The notes under the pieces are model-generated. The model had not been told where the DNA came from. It ran no database searches and saw nothing but the letters and a program-made list of their open reading frames with translations. The position numbers were made by a program, and so were the translations under genes. Positions 16,446-28,161 of a stretch of 64,000 nt of DNA are shown in pieces. Origin of the DNA: Amoebidium appalachense (lineage: Eukaryota; Ichthyosporea). The stretch spans positions 682,001 through 746,000 of the forward strand of contig CAVNZM010000005.1 of assembly GCA_963693365.1 (NCBI GenBank), written 5' to 3'. How positions within the stretch are numbered: the first letter of the stretch is position 1; each line of letters opens with the position of its first letter.

Positions 16446-18344
16446 TCAGTCACGGAGACTGAGGTTGGCACGGTGTGTGTCGTGGGCCGGACCAGCCAGA
16501 GGCTTGGTGAAGATGTCGGCCAGGTTCTTCTTGGTGTCGATGTAGGTGACAGTGACGTCCCCACTGTTGATGTAGTCCTTGGTGTTGAAGTAACGAACGG
16601 CAATGTGCTTGGTCCGGTGCTTGATGGTGTTGGAGTGGACCAGAGCAATGGTGGACTGATTGTCACAGTACACGGGGGTGGGCTCGGTCATGGGGTAGCC
16701 CAGCTCCTTTAGTAGATCACGGTGCCAGACAACATCTTGCACGGCAGCATTGAGGGCCAGGAGCTCGGCCTCACACGTGGAAGTTGCAGTGATCGTCTGC
16801 AGCTTGGAGTGGTAGGTGACGGGGGTGCCTTCGAGGAGGATGACGTACCCAGACGTGGAACGACGGGTGGTGGGGCAACCAGCAAAGTCAGAATCCGAGT
16901 AGCACTCAAGGATGGGCACCTTGCTGTTGGGGGCCTTCTTCTTGTAGTAGAGGCCGAGGTTGATGGTGCCGAGCAGGTAACGAACGACACGGAGGAGAAG
17001 CTCCCAGGCAGTCTTGGTGGGCTTGGAGCTGAATCGGCCGAGGTAGCCAATGGCATACGAGATGTCAGGCCGGGAGCACCGAGCAACCCACAGCAGACGG
17101 CCGAGGAGTTCACGGTAGGGGACGGTGGTGGGCAGGGATGAGAGGGAGGTCTCGTTGATGATGGTGCCCACGGGAATAGGGGTGGCCTTAGGCTTGGCAT
17201 CGACCAGGTTGAAGTCGGTGATGATGTCCTTGATGTAGGAGGACTGCAGCAGCTTGAGGGAGTCACGGGTGTACAGCAGTTGGGTGCCGAGGAAGATGTC
17301 TGGCAGACCGACCTTGCACTCGGCAGACTTCGTGATGTGACGAACAAGCCCCTGCATGATGGTGGAGTGCCGTGTGCAGGTGATGATGGCATCATCAACG
17401 TAGTTGCCAGAACGGATGATGTGCCCGTTGGGGAACTGACGGAAGTAGACACACGGATCGGAACGGAGACGGGTGAGGCCGTGGGCAATGAGAATGGAGT
17501 TGAAGAACTCGTACCATGCCAGGGATGCCTGCTTGAGTCCGTAGATGGCCTTCTTGAGTTTCCAGACTTTGTGTTCATTGCCAGGGAGGATAAAACCAGG
17601 AGGTTGCTCCATGTACAAAGTCTCGTCGAGGGGGCTGTTGAGGAAGGCCGTGCTGATGTCGAGTTGATGGATCTCGTGGTCCTGTTGCACACCGAGGGCA
17701 AGCAGGGCACGGACGGAGGAGGACATGACGACGGGGGAAGAGTTTTCACCGTAGTCAACACCGTAGACTTGGGTGAAACCCTTGGCCACACCACGACCCT
17801 TGATCTTGGTGTCACCAGCAGAGTTGAGGACCTTCTCCGTGACAATCCACTTGAATCGGATGATGTTGGCATCGGAGGGGGGCTCAACTACGTCGAAGAT
17901 GTCCTTGTCGATGAAAGCCTTGTACTCGGCAGTGAGGGCAGTCACCACTTCATCACCCTTGGTGCCAGAGCACAGCTTCTGAATTGACCGGGGCAGCTGA
18001 GACACATCAAGGCTGGGTCGGGAGATGCTCACCATAGCCATTGCAGGCCGGGAGGAGAGACGGGAGGAACGACGGGGAACGGTACGGAGGGGCTCAGGGG
18101 CCGGGGGGTTGTCTGGGACAGACACTCGGTGGTCGGGGATGGGGGCCTGGAAGCCAGGGATGGGTGCCGTGTTGAGGGGGGAGTCGGATAACACGGGGCT
18201 GGACGGGGCCGAGTGGAACTCCGGAGACCCAGGACGAACCGGGGTGAGATGACCAGGTACGTGGTCATTGACGGCAGGGGCCGGCAGCAGGGGTTGCTGA
18301 CCGGTGGGGGGGGGGGGTGGGTGGAGCCACGGGGGCAGGTACAC
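16446..18344 (-). CDS. copia pol: reverse transcriptase and RNase H
   Basis: Copies element RNA into DNA and degrades the RNA template. The RT begins after a Pro-rich linker and holds the copia-typical FKWIVTEK, AFLNSPLDETLYMEQPPGF and KAIYGLKQASLAWY segments. The catalytic motif is YVDD (GNYVDDAIIT). RNase H follows, with SDSDFAGCPTTRRSTSGYV, the CEAELLAL segment, and the usual ending ADIFTKPL. It overlaps the gag-INT frame by about 80 bp in another phase. The shift falls at the G/C homopolymer near 18306-18317, so a one-base indel or sequencing error in a single original ORF is the simplest reading. Confidence 0.92.
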   Translation of the reverse strand: MYLPPWLHPPPPPTGQQPLLPAPAVNDHVPGHLTPVRPGSPEFHSAPSSPVLSDSPLNTAPIPGFQAPIPDHRVSVPDNPPAPEPLRTVPRRSSRLSSRPAMAMVSISRPSLDVSQLPRSIQKLCSGTKGDEVVTALTAEYKAFIDKDIFDVVEPPSDANIIRFKWIVTEKVLNSAGDTKIKGRGVAKGFTQVYGVDYGENSSPVVMSSSVRALLALGVQQDHEIHQLDISTAFLNSPLDETLYMEQPPGFILPGNEHKVWKLKKAIYGLKQASLAWYEFFNSILIAHGLTRLRSDPCVYFRQFPNGHIIRSGNYVDDAIITCTRHSTIMQGLVRHITKSAECKVGLPDIFLGTQLLYTRDSLKLLQSSYIKDIITDFNLVDAKPKATPIPVGTIINETSLSSLPTTVPYRELLGRLLWVARCSRPDISYAIGYLGRFSSKPTKTAWELLLRVVRYLLGTINLGLYYKKKAPNSKVPILECYSDSDFAGCPTTRRSTSGYVILLEGTPVTYHSKLQTITATSTCEAELLALNAAVQDVVWHRDLLKELGYPMTEPTPVYCDNQSTIALVHSNTIKHRTKHIAVRYFNTKDYINSGDVTVTYIDTKKNLADIFTKPLAGPAHDTHRANLSLRD

Positions 18345-20868
18345 GACGGGGGGAACGACGGATAATCACCGACGGAATTTCATCGTCATCGGAATTGGAA
18401 TTTCCGGAATGCAGGGATGGATCGATTGAGGTCGTCTGATTGGTGGCCTGCACAGAAATCTGATTGGATGCCGTGGTGAATTGTGATTCGTCGAAGACGA
18501 CATCGCGGTAGAGGTTGACCGTGTTGCCACGTAGATTCATGATCTTGTGGGCTTTGTTGGTGATATCCCAGCCCACGTAGGTGCCGAGTTTGACGGTAGA
18601 GGCCAACTTGTCTCGTTTGGATGCAGGGACGTGTACATAGGCTGGGCAGCCGAACACGTGCAGGTGGGAGATGTCAGGCTTGACACCGTAGAAAATTTCA
18701 AACGGTGTACGGCCATTGGCAGCTCTGGCCGGGGTCACGTTGATGATGTAGGCAGCATGCTTGAGAGCAGCTCCCCACAGTTTGGGGGAAAGGGAGTCGG
18801 CCTTGTCCTGATGAAGGAAGCACCGAACGATCTCCTGCAGATCCCTCATCTTACGTTCAACGAAGCCGTTGAGTTGGGGGCAGTCAACCGGGGCAAATTC
18901 CTGAATGATGCCCTTGGACTGGCAGTACTGCTCCATAGCGTGGGAGGTGAACTCGGACCCAGAGTCTGAACGGAAGTGGGTCACCACCTTGTCGGGTTGC
19001 TTGTCAGTAGTCTCAACCAGGGCCTTGACGTATTCGAGAGTTTCGGATCGATCACGGAGGAGGTACACGATGGTGTAGCCGGAGGCATCACAGGTACACA
19101 CGAGGGCCACCTTGTAGCCACCATAGGAGGCACAGGGAGGCTCGAAGAAGTCCATGTGCCACTTGGCACCGGGGAAGGGGCACTGGGTTCTGGTGCCGGA
19201 GAATGGGGCCTTGGTGGTCTTGCCGGAGACACAACCGAAGCAGTCAGTGGTGTCAGCCACTGAGAGGGATGAGGGGAGGCCTGTCACGAGGTCACCTCTC
19301 ACCATCTTGGTGAGGGTGGACAGGGCACGATGGCCGAGACGGTGGTGCCAGAGCTGAGGATCATTGTTGACCTTGACGTTGGCTACCAGAGCAGTGACGG
19401 TCCGAGGGATGGAGGGACGTATCTCATAGTCAGTGATGAAGTACAGTCCATCTGTGCCTGTGAGGGAACACACGATGTTGCCACCACGAGTGTAGAGGTA
19501 TGATGGGAATGCATCCTCATCATCGAGGTGGGCAAGGAGACCCGACTTGGAGGCCATTGAGGGTGATATCAGGAAGGCTGGGGAGTCGGGTACATAGAGG
19601 GTGTTGAGGCTCAGTACTGATGTTACTCCGTTGTAGGTGACGGCCAGGTTGATGACACCACGGTGATGTGCAGTGACGATGCCGAGGCCGTGGACGTCAG
19701 TCGGGGGGCATGGCTCAAGAGTAGAGAAGTACTCTTTTACTGGGCACACGTGGACGTTTGAAGCCGAGTCCCAGCAGGGGTCCATGGGTAGGGAGGCCGT
19801 GGTGGACACGAGGGCAAAATGCACCTCTTTTCCAGACTTGGTGTTGGCACGGTGACGACGGGCAATTGAGCAGCCAGGTTTGTCACACTGTGTGACATGA
19901 TGGTCTTCGTGACAGTAGGCACAGTCGAGGGAGCCAGTGGTCTTGGCTCGGGGTGGCTGGGAATGACGGTTACCCCCTTTACGTGGGGGGTAGGGTGACC
20001 GGGAACGATAGCCGGGGGAACGGGACCGTGAGTAATCACGGTCAACTGAGGGGGATCGATCGGTGGGACGACCGCGGGGGTGACGGGAGACGGAGCTGTC
20101 ACGTCGGGGGATCCGGTGTCTGAGGTCGTCCTTGGTGAGTACACGGCTTTGCAGGGCACGTGCTGTTCGGACGGTGGAGGAGGACCCGGACCCAGAGTCG
20201 ATGAGACCTTCACGGATCTCTGCAGCTCTGATGTCACTGATTAGACGGTTGTAGGTCTCGTAGTTAATGGTACGACGGAAGTAGTCGGCAATCATGGCCT
20301 GGATGTCGGTACAAACTAACTTACGGTTCTTCTTGAGGTGGATGAAGAAGTTATCAACCATAGTCTTGTGAGGAATGGGCTCTTCGAGGATGTGCAGGGT
20401 AGTGCACAGACGGCGTGCCATGGTGAGGTAGGCCGTGACGGTCTTGAAGTCTTTGAGTTCAAGCTCATGGTAGTCGAGGAGGATTTGACGAGCACGATCT
20501 TCACGTTCAGCCGCATAGGTCATACGGAGGTTGTGGAAAGCTTGGGCAGGTGACACATCATCGTGGATTTGACCAGAGTTATACAGCTCATCATTGGAGA
20601 CGAGTTGAGTAAACATCTGTTCAAGGAGGTTGGAAGCCTCGGTGTAGGCCTCCTCAGTGTCGTAGCCGTGCCACTCATTCTCGTCGGAAGGGTCGACCCA
20701 CTCGGGGGCCTTGATGACGGGCACTAACTTGGCCGCGGTGGTGGTACGTAGGTACCGGAAGATGACGGGTTCCCACTCATAATAGGTGAGACGTTTGCCG
20801 GACTTCTTGTCCGTGGTGTCATCCCCTTTCCAGGGGGTGAGGTTGAGATACGCAGGTTTCTCCGACAT
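18265..20868 (-). CDS. copia gag-protease-integrase polyprotein
   Basis: Starts at ATG 20868 (MSEKPAYLNLTPWKG). An upstream TTG adds only three residues. The N-terminal 220 residues resemble copia Gag. An Arg/Ser-rich basic stretch and a zinc-knuckle-like CX2CX4HX4C (CAYCHEDHHVTQC, about residues 316-328) follow. The aspartic protease active site reads DSAS rather than DSGA/DTGA (about residue 367). The integrase has the HHRLGH zinc-binding start and catalytic Asp/Asp/Glu in WHMDFFEP, FRSDSGSEF and NGFVERKMRDL. The frame then ends in a Pro-rich linker and shifts into the RT frame. It is intact over 870 codons, so the element may be young. Confidence 0.92.
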   Translation of the reverse strand: MSEKPAYLNLTPWKGDDTTDKKSGKRLTYYEWEPVIFRYLRTTTAAKLVPVIKAPEWVDPSDENEWHGYDTEEAYTEASNLLEQMFTQLVSNDELYNSGQIHDDVSPAQAFHNLRMTYAAEREDRARQILLDYHELELKDFKTVTAYLTMARRLCTTLHILEEPIPHKTMVDNFFIHLKKNRKLVCTDIQAMIADYFRRTINYETYNRLISDIRAAEIREGLIDSGSGSSSTVRTARALQSRVLTKDDLRHRIPRRDSSVSRHPRGRPTDRSPSVDRDYSRSRSPGYRSRSPYPPRKGGNRHSQPPRAKTTGSLDCAYCHEDHHVTQCDKPGCSIARRHRANTKSGKEVHFALVSTTASLPMDPCWDSASNVHVCPVKEYFSTLEPCPPTDVHGLGIVTAHHRGVINLAVTYNGVTSVLSLNTLYVPDSPAFLISPSMASKSGLLAHLDDEDAFPSYLYTRGGNIVCSLTGTDGLYFITDYEIRPSIPRTVTALVANVKVNNDPQLWHHRLGHRALSTLTKMVRGDLVTGLPSSLSVADTTDCFGCVSGKTTKAPFSGTRTQCPFPGAKWHMDFFEPPCASYGGYKVALVCTCDASGYTIVYLLRDRSETLEYVKALVETTDKQPDKVVTHFRSDSGSEFTSHAMEQYCQSKGIIQEFAPVDCPQLNGFVERKMRDLQEIVRCFLHQDKADSLSPKLWGAALKHAAYIINVTPARAANGRTPFEIFYGVKPDISHLHVFGCPAYVHVPASKRDKLASTVKLGTYVGWDITNKAHKIMNLRGNTVNLYRDVVFDESQFTTASNQISVQATNQTTSIDPSLHSGNSNSDDDEIPSVIIRRSPRRVPAPVAPPTPPPHRSATPAAGPCRQ

Positions 20869-20970
20869 GGTGATCAATCAGTCAGATGATGCGTGAGAGA
20901 GGAATCAGATCGGTATTCAAATTTGAATATTTTTGATTGCAGCGAGAGTATGTGTTGCGAGAGCGTGCGA

Positions 20971-20986
20971 AAATGGGCCTTTAACC
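20971..20986 (-). other. primer-binding-site-like sequence of the copia element
   Basis: Directly inside the 5' LTR the minus strand reads GGTTAAAGGCCCATTT. It resembles the copia primer site GGTTATGGGCCCAG, complementary to the anticodon arm of initiator tRNA-Met, with changes. The better match is in the second copia fragment at 33145. Confidence 0.5.
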
Positions 20987-21354
20987 TGTTGTTTTTGTAC
21001 GGGTCTAAGGGAGCAGAGTGCACAGAGGTGTCATGTAAAACACGACTAACACATTAATGAGAGGGCAATCGGAGTTGTTCACGAGACATTGAAAGATTTC
21101 AAACAACAACTGATTCTTTATTGTGCTCTCGGTTCCTTTTGTACTTGCGACTTATCACCTTATCACAACTAAAGAGGGAGAACCAATCGGTTCTATCAGA
21201 AGATAGAAAAACACATTCCGACAGAGCAAAAAAAACAAAACCCCCCCCCCCATTACGCATTCCAACTTCCGATTAAACTAAAGTGTAGAAACTCTTACTT
21301 AAATAAATTAAGTAATTATACATCTAGTCACTATCAACTCAATATATATTTATT
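20987..21354 (-). repeat. copia 5' LTR, truncated
   Basis: Aligns with 14830-about 15180 of the complete LTR. It is interrupted at about 21228-21253 by an A-run/C-run insert absent from the other copy and stops matching at about 21354, so roughly 530 bp of the outer LTR are missing. Confidence 0.85.
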
Positions 21355-21850
21355 CTTAAAAAATATAAATACAAATTCCTCCGCCCCAGTAACACAACCA
21401 CACAACACCCCCTGCCCCACCGCCCCCAGAAAAAAAAAACAAACCAAAAAAAAAGGGGGGGGAAAAAAAAAAAACCCAAACACACCACACAAACACACAC
21501 CCACACACACACACACCCAACACAAACACACACACCCCCAACACACACAACACCCCCACCACCCCACCCCACCCCAGCACCACGGAAAGACGCTGAAAAA
21601 GCCCAGGCCGCACCCGATCGCAACTTCCCGGAAGTATTCCACGTATTTTCTAGCGCTATTGCGATATTGCAATAGAACCCCTTCCGCCAATAGGACGCCA
21701 TATTCAATATATTCTTATTTAATGTTCAGTCCAATACCCGCGAACCCGAACCTAAACACATACGCAATACCACATGACTTATAAAAACCATAAATAAATC
21801 CCATTTAAAACCTATCCCCCTAAGTTACTATATATTATAAATATCACACT
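21225..21850. other. junction of degraded, low-quality-looking sequence
   Basis: The stretch mixes A/C/G homopolymers (21430-21560) absent from either flanking repeat. Where it overlaps the right-hand copy of the TIR repeat (21620-21720 against 39613-39720) it shows many scattered single-base deletions, unlike the near identity further in. It is probably an unpolished or mis-joined assembly segment between the copia LTR and the TIR repeat. Confidence 0.6.
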
Positions 21851-22942
21851 ATATTATCTAAATACATTGCCAATAAATTGATAATGGGAACGAATGCATG
21901 CAAAGTACAGTATAAGTGCGCTTATAATATGAAAGGCATATCGGAGTAACGTCTTATATCTAAGAATAATACGTATGACGAACATTGCCAATGTATTAAT
22001 AATAGCTTTATTGATACCTCAATCACATGCTCAATATATTGGCAATATGCACACGGTACGGTAAGCACAGCCCCATGATCATTATCAATGAATTGCCAAT
22101 GTATTGCACATGTCGACATCCATACGTGTTCCGTATGGTCACTTTATTAACTTCGGTTGGATAGTGGCATCAAGCACACAAGTAAACAACACAACTAATA
22201 TACCACCCCAAGAGCAACACAGAAACGAAACACGGAAACAACAGCAGCCATAGGACAAAGAGCCCCAGACCCACAGGGTCTTGCCTCCATACTTTATTTA
22301 CCTTAACAGGACAAAGAGCCGGTACCCACCTATGAAACGAAAAACGGAAACAACAGCAGCCATAGGACAAAGAGCCGGTACCCACCTCTAGATGATAACG
22401 TAGCCTTATAGCTGCTGATGACTTCATGGGCCAACCTTGCCAAAACCTGTAAAGGAACTCGAGCTAAGAATTAGCTCATCCTACTTGCGAGAAGTGGGGG
22501 GAGGGGGGGGGGGGGGGGGGGGGGGAGGGGGCTGACTGAGAGTGGCAAAAAAAGAGTCGACAGAACCAACCTCAAAAATAGTAAGGACGGAAACCCGGAC
22601 CAGAACTTATGAAGTCTAGAGAAGCAGAAAATAGCTTGAACGATCTGTGGAGGGGATGATAGCTATAGTGCTAACAGCAAAAGTAGTGCCCACAGTCGCT
22701 GGTTCATGAACGTGAAAGGCAACGTGCATCTGCAGCCAGCAGACACACGCACACGCACGCACACACACACACACATACACACACACACACAGACACAGAC
22801 ACAGACATAATCACAGGACGGACACAGACCAGACAGACAAACGCCATATGCACAAAAGCAGGCAACACAAAACTAACCTTCAAAGGGCAGCATGGTCCAA
22901 AACAATCAGCACGGTGGCTGCGCGATCTGCGGAGGGGATCTG

Positions 22943-23045
22943 TGACCAGGCGACCTGCGGGAAGGGAACTGCGACCAGGCGACCTGCGGGAAGGGACCTG
23001 CGACCAGGCGACCTGCGGGAAAGGACCTGCGGACCTGCGGGAAGG
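22943..23045. repeat. 29-bp tandem repeat, about 3.5 units
   Basis: The unit contains GACCAGGCGACCTGCGGGAA. The same array in the other TIR-element copy (41759-41860) has a small deletion in its first unit. Confidence 0.85.
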
Positions 23046-23392
23046 GGGAAGAGAAATGGAGCAAACAACGTGCGTAGGGCAGGCTTAAATGGAGAAAAAA
23101 TTGCAAACCGGATTGGGATTTAGCCAATCACTATTCGCCGCGCCTGATTAGGAAAAAGATAAAAATAGATTTCGGCTCGCGCGCGCGCGTGCATCAGCTT
23201 GGTGCCCTTAGCGCTACCCTTAGTGCCCTTAGTCACAACTATCAGACTATAGTTACGTGTCCTCCACTTCTTTGTTCTTGACCATTTTTTTCGGCATGAA
23301 AGGGTTTCTGTTACTTCTTGCTGTCCTTCTTAGCGTGCTTGCTTGTCTTTTTTTCAACATGGGTGTCACTGGCGCTTTCGACTTCTTTGAAA

Positions 23393-23394
<2 letters not shown>

Positions 23395-23438
<44 letters not shown>

Positions 23439-23472
23439 GCGCGCACGCACACACACTCACACATGCACACTG

Positions 23473-23505
<33 letters not shown>

Positions 23506-23835
23506 CGCGCACACACAGGCACGCACACACACACAGGCGCACACCTACACAACACACACAGCACAGGCACACACAAGCGCACACACGCACACACCCTGTT
23601 ATCCCTGATCATGATGCCCCCTCCCCCCTCCCTCTTCCCCCCCCGCGCACCCCCCCCCCCCCCCCCCCCCCCCCCCACCCACCCCACCCACCCACCTACA
23701 AAGACGAAAACATTGTACATGTATTGCATACACAAATATACTCGCACATATACATACACACATTCACTTTTAATCTTTCAGGCTACATGTGCAATATACA
23801 TTAATTATGCACAGTCGATAGAATTCGTTGTGAAA

Positions 23836-23866
<31 letters not shown>

Positions 23867-23925
23867 TCGTTCCCCCCATATGCAATGGGGATAATATTGT
23901 TTCCCGCTATTAATAAAAAAAATCA
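23395..23925. repeat. (CA)n/(GC)n tract and poly-C runs
   Basis: CA repeats with an internal (GC)n stretch (about 23424-23443), then poly-C (about 23650-23676 and 23836-23863). The counterpart at 42207-42715 differs mainly in tract lengths. Confidence 0.85.
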
Positions 23926-24133
23926 CCGTTCTAACTTCCTAAGACCGAACCACTTGTAACACCGACAGTTTCGGTTGTGTGGAACCCCCCCCCCCCCCCC
24001 CCCCAACCCCCCCCCCCAACCCACCCACCACCACCTTACCAATATTGAGGTGTACACTGCCCCCACATCCCCAACTGTGTGCTGAATATCCCGTGCTAGG
24101 AAACCAATAACGTGAAAGTAACACATGCCGCAT

Positions 24134-26520
24134 GTGGGTAGTTATTGAAAAAACCAATAATGTCTAGGTAACATACTATGTACATATACTATGCTACAAA
24201 GGGGGTTCTATACGAGCTACAACGTTGTGTTTTTTTCGTGTGACCCTCGTACTCCAGGGGCACATTCACCATCCCCCCCATAAACTTTGTGGTAAAGTTC
24301 TCGTGCTAGAAGCTGTTCTGTGGGTAGTTATTGAAAAAACGAATAATGTCTAGCTAACACAGTACATATGCTATGCTACAAGGGGGGTTCTATTCGAGCT
24401 AATTTTTTTTGTGTGACCCTCGTACTCCAGGGGCCATTCACCATCCCCCCATAAACTTTGTGGCAAATCTCTCGTGCTAGAGGCTGTTCTGTGGGTAGTT
24501 ATTGAAAAACCAATAATGTCTAGGTAACGTATGTACATATACTATGCTACAAGGGGGGTTCTATACGAGCTACAACGTTGTGTTTTTTTCGTGTGACCCT
24601 TGTACTCCAGGGGTACATTCACCATCCCCCCCATAAACTTTGTGGTAAATGTCTCGTGCTAGAAGCTGTTCTGTGGGTAGTTATTGAAAAAACCAATAAT
24701 GTCTAGGTAACACATGGACATATACTATGCTACAAGGGGGTTCTATTCGAGCTACAATGTTGTGTTTTTTTCGTGTGACCCTCGTACTCCAGGGGCACAT
24801 TCACCATCCCCCCCATAAACTTTGTGGTAAATTTCTCGTGCTAGAAGCTGTTCTGTGGGTAGTTATTGAAAAACAAATAATGTCTAGGTAACATACTATG
24901 TACATATACTATGCTACAAGGGGGGTTCTATACGAGCTACAACGTTGTGTTTTTTTCGTGTGACCCTCGTACTCCAGGGGCACATTCACCATCCCCCCCA
25001 TAAACGTTGTGGTAAATCTCTCGTGCTAGAGGCTGTTCTGTGGGTAGTTATTGAAAAACCAATAATGTCTAGGTAACATAAGTACATATACTATGCTACA
25101 AGGGGGGTTCTATACGAGCTACAACGTTGTGTTTTTTTCGTGTGACCCTCGTACTCCAGGGGCACATTCACCATCCCCCCCATAAACTGTGTGGTAAATT
25201 TCTCGTGCTAGAAGCTGTTCTGTGGGTAGTTATCGAAAACACAATAATGTGTAGTAACACATGTGATATATTATCTAAGGGGGTTCTATTCGAGCTACAA
25301 CGTTGTGTTTTTTTTGTGTGACCCTCGTACTCTAGGGGCACATTCACCATCCCCCCATAAACTGTGTGGTAAATGTCTCGTGCTAGAAGCTGTTCTGTGG
25401 GTAGTTATTGAAAAAACCAATAATGTCTAGGTAACACATGTACATATACTATGCTTCAAGGGGGGTTCTATTCGAGCTACAACGTTGTGTTTTTTTCGTG
25501 TGACCCTCGTACTCCAGGGGCACATTCACCATCCCCCCAATAAACGTTTGGTTATATTTCTCGTGCTAGAGGCTGTTCTGTGGGTAGTTATTGAAAAACC
25601 CAAAAATGTCTAGGTAACACATGGACATATACTATGCTACAAGGGGGGTTCTATACGAGCTACAACGTTGTGTTTTTTTCGTGTGACCCTCGTACTCCAA
25701 GGGCACATTCACCATCCCCCCCATAAACTGTGTGGTAAATTTCTCGTGCTAGAAGCTGTTCTGTGGGTAGTTATCGAAAAAACCAATAATGTGTAAGTAA
25801 CACATGTACATATATTATCAGCTACAAGGGGGGTTCTATTCGAGCTACAACGTTGTGTTTTTTTGTGTGACCCTCGTACTCCAGGGGCACATCACCACCC
25901 CCCCATAAAATGTAAAGTCTCGTCTAGAAGCGTTCTGTGGAGTTATTGAAAAAACCAATAATGTCTAGGTAACACATATACATATATTATGCTACAAGGG
26001 GGGTTCTATTCGAGCTACAACGTTGTGTTTTTTTCGTGTGACCCTCGTACTCCAGGGGCACATTCACTATCCCCCCCATAAACTTTGTGGTAAATGTCTC
26101 GTGCGAGAGGCTGTTCTGTGGGTAGTTATTGAAAAAACCAATAATGTGTAAGTAACACATGTACATATATTATGCTACAAGGGGGGTTCTATTCGAGCTA
26201 CAACGTTGTGTTTTTTTCGTGTGACCCTCGTACTCCAGGGGCACATTCACCATCCCCCCCATAAACTGTGTGGTAAATGTCTCGTGCTAGAAGCTGTTCT
26301 GTGGGTAGTTATTGAAAAAACCAATAATGTGTAAGTAACACATGTACATATACTATGCTACAAGGGGGGTTCTATTCGAGCTACAACGTTGTGTTTTTTT
26401 CGTGTGGCCCTCGTACTCCAAGGGCACATTCACCATCTCCCCTTATAATTTGTGGTGAATTTATCGTGCTAGAAGCTACTCTGTGGGTAGTTAGTGAAAA
26501 AACCCGATGCTTATAAGTAA
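24134..26520. repeat. 182-bp satellite array, about 14 units
   Basis: Unit starts can be tracked by GTGGGTAGTTATTGAAAAA at 24134, 24320, 24491, 24673, 24855, 25040, 25222, 25397, 25580, 25763, about 25937, 26118, 26301 and 26483. Each unit contains CGAGCTACAACGTTGTG, a T7 run, CGTACTCCAGGGGCACATTC and a poly-C block. The units nearest the edges diverge most. A frame across units is not conserved, so it is not coding. Confidence 0.95.
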
Positions 26521-26699
26521 CGCATGCACAAATTGTCATCATAGCATTACACTACCATAGTAGTTGGTCGACAATAACGATATATTGGGAATGTGGACAC
26601 CATATTGTAAACCAAAAAATAATAACACCATAATATACTACACATACCTAACAATGTATTGTGAATGAATAAAATACTTGCTTACGTGCTGGTAACATA

Positions 26700-26795
26700 C
26701 GAGAAACAAGGATTCTCTCGCTCTTTTTTTCTTTCTTTTTTGTTTGTTTTTGTGTTTGTGTGTGTGTGTGTGCGTGTGTGTGTGTGTGTGTTTAA

Positions 26796-26831
<36 letters not shown>

Positions 26832-27170
26832 CGTTTTGCAGATATATCGACTAGAGTCCCTCATCAGGGGACACATTCACAGTACTTTATTAAGATCGGC
26901 CTTCAAGGCCAAAAAAGCTCGATCTCGAGTAAGATTAGATAGCATTTTATGAGGCCGGCCAGGCCTTAAATACAAAAAGGAGAAAAAACAACACACAGCT
27001 AAACATAGATCTAATATTAGCTAAATCAATCGACACACTGGTACATTGCCTGGAGTAAACAGCATCTATCCCACTGGTACATGTACTGTCATCATCCAAC
27101 CAACACCCGTGTAGTACCTTTGTCAAGCGTTCCTACGATACTACATAAGAGAAGAGAGGGTTATATGTGT
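26700..27170. other. unique block with (GT)n and G32 tract
   Basis: (GT)n near 26757-26790 passes into poly-G (26798-26830). After that comes ordinary sequence with a palindromic GGCCGGCCAGGCC-type stretch (26952-26966). No gene is seen. Nearly identical at 45360-45790. Confidence 0.6.
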
Positions 27171-27911
27171 ACGTGTGTACGTGTGTACGTGTGTGTGTAT
27201 GTGTGTATGTGTGAGGGAGGGAGGGAGGGAGGGTTGGGAGGGAGGGAGGGAGGGAGGGGGGAGGGAGGGGGGAGGGAGGGAGAGAAAGAGAGAAAGAGAG
27301 AGAGTGTGCATGTCTGTATGTGTGTGTGTGTGTGTGTGTGTGTTTGCGTGTGTGTGTGAGTGCATATGTGAGTGTGCATGTGCATGTGCATGTGCATGTG
27401 CATGTGCATGTGTGTGTGTATGTGTGTGTGTGTGTGTGTGAAGGAGGGAGGGAGGGAGGGAGGGAGGGAGGGAGGGAGGGAGGGAGGGAGGGAGGGAGGG
27501 AGGGAGGGAGGGAGGGATGGTTGGGAGGGAGGGAGGGAGGGGGGAGGGAGGGAGGGAGGGAGGGAGAGAAAGAGAGAGAGACTGTGTGTGTGTGTGCATA
27601 TCTGTATGTGTGTGTGTATGTGCGTGTTTGCGTGTGTGCGTGTGTGCATGTGTGAGTGTACATGTGCATGTGTGTGTGTCTGTGTGTGCATATGTGCATG
27701 TGTGTGTGTGTGTGTGTGTATGCGTGTCTGTGTCTGATGTGTGGATGTCTGTGTATGTTGTGTGTGTGTGTATGTCTGTGTGTGTGTATGTGCTCAGTTG
27801 AAAGGGAAGGGGGGGAGAGGGGGGATGCACCGTGTGTGTGCATGTGTGCACGTGTGTGTGTGTGTGCTCTGTGGAGAGGGAAGGGGAGGGGGGAAATGCA
27901 CCGTGTGTGTG

Positions 27912-27969
<58 letters not shown>

Positions 27970-28112
27970 TTGTGTGTTTGTCTGTGTGTGCATGTCTGTG
28001 TGCGTCGTGTGTGGTGTGTGTGTGTATGTGCATGTCTGTGCATGTGTGCATGTGCTCGGTGGAGAGGGAAGGGCAAGGGGGGGATTCGTGTCCGTGCATG
28101 TGTGCATGTGTG

Positions 28113-28161
<49 letters not shown>

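Larger units (their letters stand above)
14830..21354 (-). mobile_element. Ty1/copia retrotransposon, nearly complete
   Basis: Minus-strand element inserted in chromovirus gag. Order in its own sense: truncated 5' LTR (21354-20987), PBS-like site, gag-protease-integrase ORF (20868-18265), RT-RNase H ORF (18344-16446), PPT (about 15726-15736), complete 3' LTR (15725-14830). Domain order PR-INT-RT-RH is the Ty1/copia order. Its right part is lost in a low-quality junction at 21225-21850, so no target duplication can be checked. Confidence 0.9.

Noticed and set aside
16709-17887. Second long minus-strand frame across the copia RT
   Set aside because: Ser/Pro/Thr-rich shadow of the real RT-RNase H frame, without RT motifs.
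24134-26520. CRISPR-like array
   Set aside because: Units are 182 bp and similar throughout. There are no short repeats with unique spacers, and the context is eukaryotic. This is a satellite.
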